Shown here: one piece after another, positions 31,147 to 35,286 of the stretch
How positions within the stretch are numbered: the stretch's first letter is position 1
How the letters are laid out: every line of letters begins with the position of its first letter
DNA from: Oscillospiraceae bacterium
GTDB taxonomy: Bacteria > Bacillota > Clostridia > Oscillospirales > Acutalibacteraceae
NCBI GenBank assembly: GCA_902772935.1
Contig: CACYCR010000140.1
Span: forward strand, 1-35,286
Length of the DNA stretch: 35,286 bases
Reading direction: 5' to 3'
The notes under the pieces: generated by a model
Told to the model about the DNA's origin: nothing
The model's database searches: none
The model's input: only the letters and a program-made list of their open reading frames with translations
Program-made: the position numbers and the translations under genes

Positions 31147-31800
31147 ATGCGCAACTATCAAAAGGAACTCGACGCGATTTTGAAAACGCTGGAAGAGACC
31201 GGCGAAGTGCCGACACTGCTGCTGCACGCCTGCTGTGCGCCCTGCAGCAGCTATTGTCTGGAATACCTTTCGCAGTATTTTCGCATTACGCTTTTTTACT
31301 ACAACCCGAACATCCACCCGGCAGAAGAGTATAACCACCGGGTCCGTGAAGCAAAATGGCTCGTCGCCGCCCTGCCCGCAAAATATCCGATCTCGTTTGC
31401 GGAAGGGCCGTTCGACCCCGCGGCATTCTATGACGCCGTCAAAGGAGTTGAGGATGTCAAAGAAGGCGGCGAACGCTGTTTTCGGTGCTTCCGGCTACGC
31501 CTTTCAGAAGCGGCAAAAGCCGCGAAAGAGGGCGGTTTCGATTACTTCACGACCACACTCACCATCAGTCCGCTCAAAAACGCCGCAAAACTCAACGAAA
31601 TCGGGGAAGCCGTCGGCACAGAATACGGTGTCCGACATCTGCCCTCCGACTTCAAGAAAAAGGGCGGTTATCAGCGTTCCATCGAGCTTTCCCGCGTCTA
31701 TGACCTATACCGGCAGGATTACTGCGGCTGCATCTTTTCGCAGCGCGAACGTGCCGCGCAAAAGGAAGCGACGGCAAAGCAAGCATCGGAAATGGCCTGA
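31147..31800 (+). CDS. queH: Epoxyqueuosine reductase QueH, 217 aa
   Basis: QueH carries out the last step of queuosine synthesis in tRNA, the reduction of epoxyqueuosine, and is an iron-sulfur enzyme unrelated to QueG. The DUF208 signatures are present: HACCAPCSSYCLEYL (Cys at about 29, 30 and 33), YYNPNIHPAEEYNHR, the Cys pair ERCFRCF (about 111 and 114), and DYCGCIFS near the C-terminus. I start at the ATG at 31147, where the homology begins; the frame is open back to 31036, but that would read through the hairpin element. The Shine-Dalgarno is weak (GGTGATTTTT). A perfect bidirectional terminator follows. Confidence 0.93.
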   Translation: MRNYQKELDAILKTLEETGEVPTLLLHACCAPCSSYCLEYLSQYFRITLFYYNPNIHPAEEYNHRVREAKWLVAALPAKYPISFAEGPFDPAAFYDAVKGVEDVKEGGERCFRCFRLRLSEAAKAAKEGGFDYFTTTLTISPLKNAAKLNEIGEAVGTEYGVRHLPSDFKKKGGYQRSIELSRVYDLYRQDYCGCIFSQRERAAQKEATAKQASEMA

Positions 31801-31819
31801 CGCTTTTCACAGACATTGC

Positions 31820-31862
31820 ATAAAGAAACAAGGTACAGATGCGCTGTACCTTGTTTCTTTAT
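31820..31862. terminator. Perfect 19-bp-stem bidirectional terminator
   Basis: ATAAAGAAACAAGGTACAG (31820-31838) and its exact reverse complement (31844-31862) enclose loop ATGCG. The stem ends in TTTCTTTAT on either strand, so it can stop both queH (+) and araD (-), which converge here. Confidence 0.88.
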
Positions 31863-31874
31863 ATTGCTGTCAAA

Positions 31875-32561
31875 TCAGTTTTGTCCGTAATAGGCGTCCT
31901 TGCCGTGTTTGCGCAAAAAGTGCTTGTCCAGCAACTCCTGCTGCATCCGCTCGAGCCCCGGCCGCATCTGCATGGCATGCCACGCCATGAACGCGACCTC
32001 TTCGAGCACTACGGCGCTGTGAACCGCCGCAGCGGCGTCCTTGCCCCAGCAGAACGGGCCGTGAGAATGAACCAGCACCGCCGGAATGGCCATTGGTTCA
32101 TCGCCGACCGTTTCCAGAATCACAGTGCCTGTCTCTTTCTCATAAGCGCCCGCGATCTCCTGCGGCGTCATTTTCCGTGTACAGGGAATGTCTCCGTAAA
32201 AGTCATCGGCGTGTGTTGTACCAAGCGCCGGAATGTCCATACCCGCCTGCGCAAAAACGGTCGCCCATCGAGAATGTGTGTGTACCACACCGCCGACCGC
32301 CGCATAGCGCTTATATAGCTCCAGATGGGTCGGCGTATCCGAGGATGGGCGCAGCCGGCCTTCCACGACATTGCCGTCCAAATCGACAACCACCATGTCA
32401 TCGGCGGTCATCACGTCATACTCCACACCGGACGGTTTGATGACGACCAATCCGGTCGCCCGATCAATCGCGGACACATTGCCCCAGGTGAAGGTCACGA
32501 GATTGTGCTTCGGCAACAGCAGATTCGCCTGTAATACAGCCTCTTTTAACGTTTCCAGCAT
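31875..32561 (-). CDS. araD: L-ribulose-5-phosphate 4-epimerase AraD, 228 aa
   Basis: This class II aldolase-family epimerase interconverts L-ribulose 5-phosphate and D-xylulose 5-phosphate, feeding pentoses into the pentose phosphate pathway. Zinc ligands fit the family: His94 and His96 in [10 protein letters not shown] and His167 in [12 protein letters not shown]. Also visible are TWGNVSAID near residue 25-33, the [11 protein letters not shown] segment and [14 protein letters not shown]. The length matches E. coli AraD. It follows the FGGY kinase by 12 nt with a GAGGTGATTGAAGG ribosome-binding region, so the two form an operon. The isomerase and the transporter usually found with it are not in the window. 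Confidence 0.95.
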   Translation of the reverse strand: MLETLKEAVLQANLLLPKHNLVTFTWGNVSAIDRATGLVVIKPSGVEYDVMTADDMVVVDLDGNVVEGRLRPSSDTPTHLELYKRYAAVGGVVHTHSRWATVFAQAGMDIPALGTTHADDFYGDIPCTRKMTPQEIAGAYEKETGTVILETVGDEPMAIPAVLVHSHGPFCWGKDAAAAVHSAVVLEEVAFMAWHAMQMRPGLERMQQELLDKHFLRKHGKDAYYGQN

Positions 32562-32573
32562 CCTTCAATCACC

Positions 32574-34166
32574 TCATGAAAAGAATAGTTGTTCCGCTGC
32601 GCGCTCGAGCGGCAGCGCTGCTTTGTATTTTGCAAGATACGCGTCAAATCCGTCAGCGCCCGCCGCATCCGGTGCAGCCGTCACGGACGCGCTGTCGGCA
32701 AAAACGACGGTTTCCAGAAACGCCGAAAGCGTCTGCGCCTTGTCTTCTCGCATACAATAGGCTGCCAGCAGCGCCATACCCCACGGTCCGCCGACGTCCG
32801 CTGTCTGCATCACCGTCACCGGCAGCCGCAGCACATCCGCCATAGTCTGCTGTCCGGCGCCGGATTTGAAAAAGCCGCCATGTCCGCACAAAACATCTGC
32901 TTCCACCTGCTCGGCGGTCAAAATATCCATGCCAAGGCGCAACGTGCAGAGCGCAGAATACAGAAGGTTTCGCGCTAGATTCGGGAAGGTCAGTGCAGCA
33001 TCACGACTGCGCAGGAACAACGGCACACCGTTTTTTACATCAGTAATCGCTTCACCCGACAGATAATTGAAGGAAAGCAGACCACCGCCATCCGGCGCAC
33101 CTGTCGGCGCGGTCCCGTAAAGCAAGTCAAAGCACGCGCCTTTGGAAATCGACAGCCCGCTAAGCTGCGCGAAATCATAAAACACGTTTGCCCAGGCATC
33201 AATGTCGGCCGCGCAGTTGTTGCAATGCACCATGGCAACCGGGTCGCCGACCGGCGTTGTCACAAGATCAATCTCCGGATACGCTTTGGAGAGCGCACGT
33301 TCCAGCACCAGCATCGCAAACACGGATGTGCCGGCGGAAACATTGCCGGTCCGCGGCCGAACGCTGTTGGTCGCAACCATGCCGGTACCGGCGTCGCCTT
33401 CCGGCGGGCAGAACGGAATTCCGGGCTGCAGATCACCGGACGGATCGAGCAGCAAAGCCCCTGCGGCAGTCAGCGTTCCGGCGAATTCACCCGCGCAAAG
33501 CACGCGCGGCAGCAGAGTCTCTGCAGTCCACGGCACACCGTACGGCGCAACAAGTGCGGTAAAAATATCCAGGCGCGCACGGTCATACGTCAGTGTCGCG
33601 CTGTCAATCGGGAACATCCCCGACGCTTCGCCGACGCCGACAACGTGTTCACCCGTCAGCAGACTGTGCACATATCCCGCAAGCGTCGTGAGTGCGGCAA
33701 TCTTTTTGACATGCGGTTCGCCGGTGCGGACCGCATGATATAAATGTGCAATGCTCCACCGCTCCGGAATATGAAAATTAAGCGCTTCGGTCAGCGCTGC
33801 GGCACTCTCTCGTGTATTGGTATTGCGCCAAGTGCGAAACGGCACCAGAAGCGCACCGGTTTCGTCGCGGGCAATATAGCCGTGCATCATGCCGCTGATA
33901 CCGATGCAGCCGATGGTCTGCAGCGTCACACCGTATCGATCGGCAACCATCATCTTCAGCGCGCAAAAGCTCTCCTGCAGTGCGGTGCGGATCTCTTCTT
34001 CGCTGTAGGTCCAGACGCCGTTTTCAAAGCGGTTTTCCCAGGCGTGCATGCCTTCTGCAAGCACATGGCCCTGTGTATCAGTCAGAACCGCTTTCACGCG
34101 GGTCGAACCGAACTCAATGCCAAGCGCAGTTCTGCCGTTTTTAACGGCGCAGGTTTGATCAGCCAT
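32574..34166 (-). CDS. FGGY-family carbohydrate kinase, probably ribulokinase-like, 530 aa
   Basis: This is an ATP-dependent sugar kinase of the FGGY family with two actin-like domains. The N-terminal phosphate loop reads LGIEFGSTRVKAVL (residues about 15-28), a catalytic-domain motif is GISGMMHGYI, and the C-terminal domain has CGHGGFFKSGAGQQ and GGPWGMALLAAY. The length of 530 aa is slightly above xylulokinases and near ribulokinases. Pairing with araD suggests that it phosphorylates L-ribulose or a related ketopentose, but it lacks close resemblance to classic AraB and the substrate is uncertain. The start has GAGGG 7 nt upstream. It follows hslO by 52 bp and may be co-transcribed with it. 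Confidence 0.88.
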   Translation of the reverse strand: MADQTCAVKNGRTALGIEFGSTRVKAVLTDTQGHVLAEGMHAWENRFENGVWTYSEEEIRTALQESFCALKMMVADRYGVTLQTIGCIGISGMMHGYIARDETGALLVPFRTWRNTNTRESAAALTEALNFHIPERWSIAHLYHAVRTGEPHVKKIAALTTLAGYVHSLLTGEHVVGVGEASGMFPIDSATLTYDRARLDIFTALVAPYGVPWTAETLLPRVLCAGEFAGTLTAAGALLLDPSGDLQPGIPFCPPEGDAGTGMVATNSVRPRTGNVSAGTSVFAMLVLERALSKAYPEIDLVTTPVGDPVAMVHCNNCAADIDAWANVFYDFAQLSGLSISKGACFDLLYGTAPTGAPDGGGLLSFNYLSGEAITDVKNGVPLFLRSRDAALTFPNLARNLLYSALCTLRLGMDILTAEQVEADVLCGHGGFFKSGAGQQTMADVLRLPVTVMQTADVGGPWGMALLAAYCMREDKAQTLSAFLETVVFADSASVTAAPDAAGADGFDAYLAKYKAALPLERAAEQLFFS

Positions 34167-34198
34167 TCTTATTCCCTCACTTCTGTCATCTATTACCG

Positions 34199-34218
34199 CG
34201 GCGGACGCTCCACCGCGT
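34199..34218. other. Hairpin between hslO and the sugar kinase
   Basis: CGCGGCGGA and TCCACCGCG (one G-U pair) form a 9-bp stem. On the + strand it is followed by TTTATTTG, but the flanking genes run on the minus strand, where no T run follows. It may pause polymerase or stabilise the mRNA end of hslO. Confidence 0.45.
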
Positions 34219-35085
34219 TTATTTGATCAATCGCAAAATCTCCTGCGGCGTGAAGACGTACTCCTTGTCGCAGAACTGGCATTTAGCGCGCACTTCCGGC
34301 TCTTTTGCCATATCCAGCAATTCTTCTCTGCCGGTACTGATGAGCGCGGCTTCCACCCGTTTGCGGGAGCAATAGCACTTATAGACCGGCGACGCCGTAT
34401 CCAAAAGTTCAATATCAAATTCCTTGAGTGCGTGCCGGCAGATCTCTTCCGGTGTCATCCCCTGCGTGAGCAGCGTCGTGATCGGCGCAAGCCCCTCAAT
34501 GGAGCGTTCCACCTTTTCAATCGTATCCTCCATCGCCGTCGGGAGCAGTTGAATCAGCAGACCGCCCGCCGCCTTGATGGAAAGGTCGGGATTGACCAGT
34601 ACGCCCAGCGCACAGACCGAAGGCGTCTGTTCACTCACGGCAAAATAAGCGGTGATGTCTTCGGCGATCTCGCCGGAAACGATCGGTGTCTGCCCGACGT
34701 AAGGCTCTTTCAGGCCAAGATCCTTGATGACCGTCACATTGCCGTCTTTTCCGACAGCACCTGCAACGTCAAGTTTGCCCAGCTTGTTGAGCGGCAGCTC
34801 CACGACCGGCTGCTGCACATAACCGCGCACATTGCCTTCCGCGTCGGACACCGCCATGACCGTACCGGCCGGGCCGCCGCCGTTGATGCGCAGCGTCAGG
34901 GAATCGTCCTTCCCTTTCAGGGCGCTGCCCATAAGCGACGCCGCGCAAAGCAGCCGTCCGAGCGCCGCCGATGTCACGGCTGATGTCTGATGAATTTCCG
35001 CCGCACGGTTTACAATATCGGTTGCGTCAATCGCTGTCACAGACAGTGTCCCGTCCGTTGCAATACAGCGTACAGATGTACCCAT
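34219..35085 (-). CDS. hslO: Redox-regulated chaperone Hsp33, 288 aa
   Basis: Hsp33 is a holdase chaperone activated by oxidation. The C-terminal zinc-binding redox switch is intact: Cys237 and Cys239 (KCYCSRKR) and Cys269 and Cys272 (KCQFCDKEYVF). The N-terminal substrate-binding domain shows LGRLLCAASLMGSALKG and VRGYVQQPVVELPLN. The length is normal. The ATG lies three nt after the stop of the preceding methyltransferase gene and uses GAAGGAGACTGA, which overlaps that stop, so the two are co-translated. Confidence 0.96.
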   Translation of the reverse strand: MGTSVRCIATDGTLSVTAIDATDIVNRAAEIHQTSAVTSAALGRLLCAASLMGSALKGKDDSLTLRINGGGPAGTVMAVSDAEGNVRGYVQQPVVELPLNKLGKLDVAGAVGKDGNVTVIKDLGLKEPYVGQTPIVSGEIAEDITAYFAVSEQTPSVCALGVLVNPDLSIKAAGGLLIQLLPTAMEDTIEKVERSIEGLAPITTLLTQGMTPEEICRHALKEFDIELLDTASPVYKCYCSRKRVEAALISTGREELLDMAKEPEVRAKCQFCDKEYVFTPQEILRLIK

Positions 35086-35088
35086 ATT

Positions 35089-35286
35089 TCAGTCTCCTTC
35101 TATAAATTGCGTGCCGTGTTTTTTGCAGACAAAAACCGCACGCTGTGTATCTTCGCGTAACGGACCGCCGTTCTCATCGAACAGACCGACCGTCTCGAAA
35201 CGCACATCGGCCAGCCACTGCTGAATCTCCTTTAGATCAAACGCCCGTTCACTGAAACTTTCCGTGGAACGGACATAGCCATCTTC
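35089..35286 (-). CDS. Class I SAM-dependent methyltransferase, C-terminal 65 aa (cut by window end)
   Basis: The minus strand from 35286 reads in one open frame to the TGA at 35091-35089. The peptide ends with AFDLKEIQQWLADVRFETVG, then a short turn, then REDTQRAVFVCKKHGTQF. This matches the usual last helix and the paired beta strands 6-7 of class I SAM methyltransferases (pattern: helix of EI..WL, strand E.VG.., E..R..FV..K). The catalytic SAM-binding part and the start lie beyond the window. The stop is followed three bases later by the hslO start, so they share an operon. Assignment rests on a short segment. Confidence 0.65.
   Translation of the reverse strand, partial: EDGYVRSTESFSERAFDLKEIQQWLADVRFETVGLFDENGGPLREDTQRAVFVCKKHGTQFIEGD

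Overview
The window is ordinary, gene-dense chromosome from what looks like a gut- or rumen-type member of the Clostridia, most likely Oscillospirales/Ruminococcaceae-like. That assignment is inferred from five things: a moderately high G+C content; a rimP-nusA-ylxR-ylxQ-infB-rbfA-nrnA-truB-ribF operon in Firmicutes order; adjacent GluRS and GlnRS genes; a Cthe_2159-type carbohydrate-binding lipoprotein; and secreted proteins with Cys-pair repeats and an amphipathic C-terminal tail. No 16S rRNA is present, so the genus cannot be named. I see no prophage, insertion sequence with a transposase, CRISPR array or tRNA gene.

Layout. Positions 1-85 are the 3' end of a 5S rRNA with its terminator, so an rRNA operon ends here; two small hypothetical genes follow on the + strand (144-689). 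From 917 to 12114 everything is on the minus strand. This block holds a 1058-residue secreted protein, two overlapping paralogous regulators that each carry two TetR-type helix-turn-helix domains, a secreted alpha/beta-hydrolase with Cys in the nucleophile position, the YebC translation/regulatory factor under its own promoter, and a response regulator - histidine kinase - carbohydrate-binding lipoprotein operon.

At 12255 a good sigma-A promoter starts the + strand translation/ribosome-maturation operon (rimP to ribF, 12358-20405). It runs on without an obvious terminator through a HAD hydrolase, an unknown protein, a zinc-ribbon membrane protein, gltX, glnS and a multi-spanning membrane protein, to a terminator at 27534-27567. 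A second + unit (promoter 27616-27644) carries an O-acetylhomoserine sulfhydrylase-like enzyme, ychF and a membrane protein.

Between that membrane protein and queH lies 325 bp without a gene (30822-31146). It is not featureless: it holds a strong promoter with a palindromic operator over the -10, a chain of five hairpins, imperfect terminal inverted repeats, and an 18-bp direct repeat at each end, so it looks like a small non-autonomous insertion or a structured RNA locus. After queH a perfect 19-bp bidirectional terminator separates it from a minus-strand unit: a methyltransferase cut by the window end, hslO, an FGGY sugar kinase and a ribulose-phosphate epimerase (AraD).

The two most promising items for novelty are the double-TetR regulator pair (4308-6574) and the hairpin-chain element upstream of queH (30846-31134). 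Next comes the Cys-nucleophile secreted hydrolase. All functions are read from sequence and family knowledge; no search was run.
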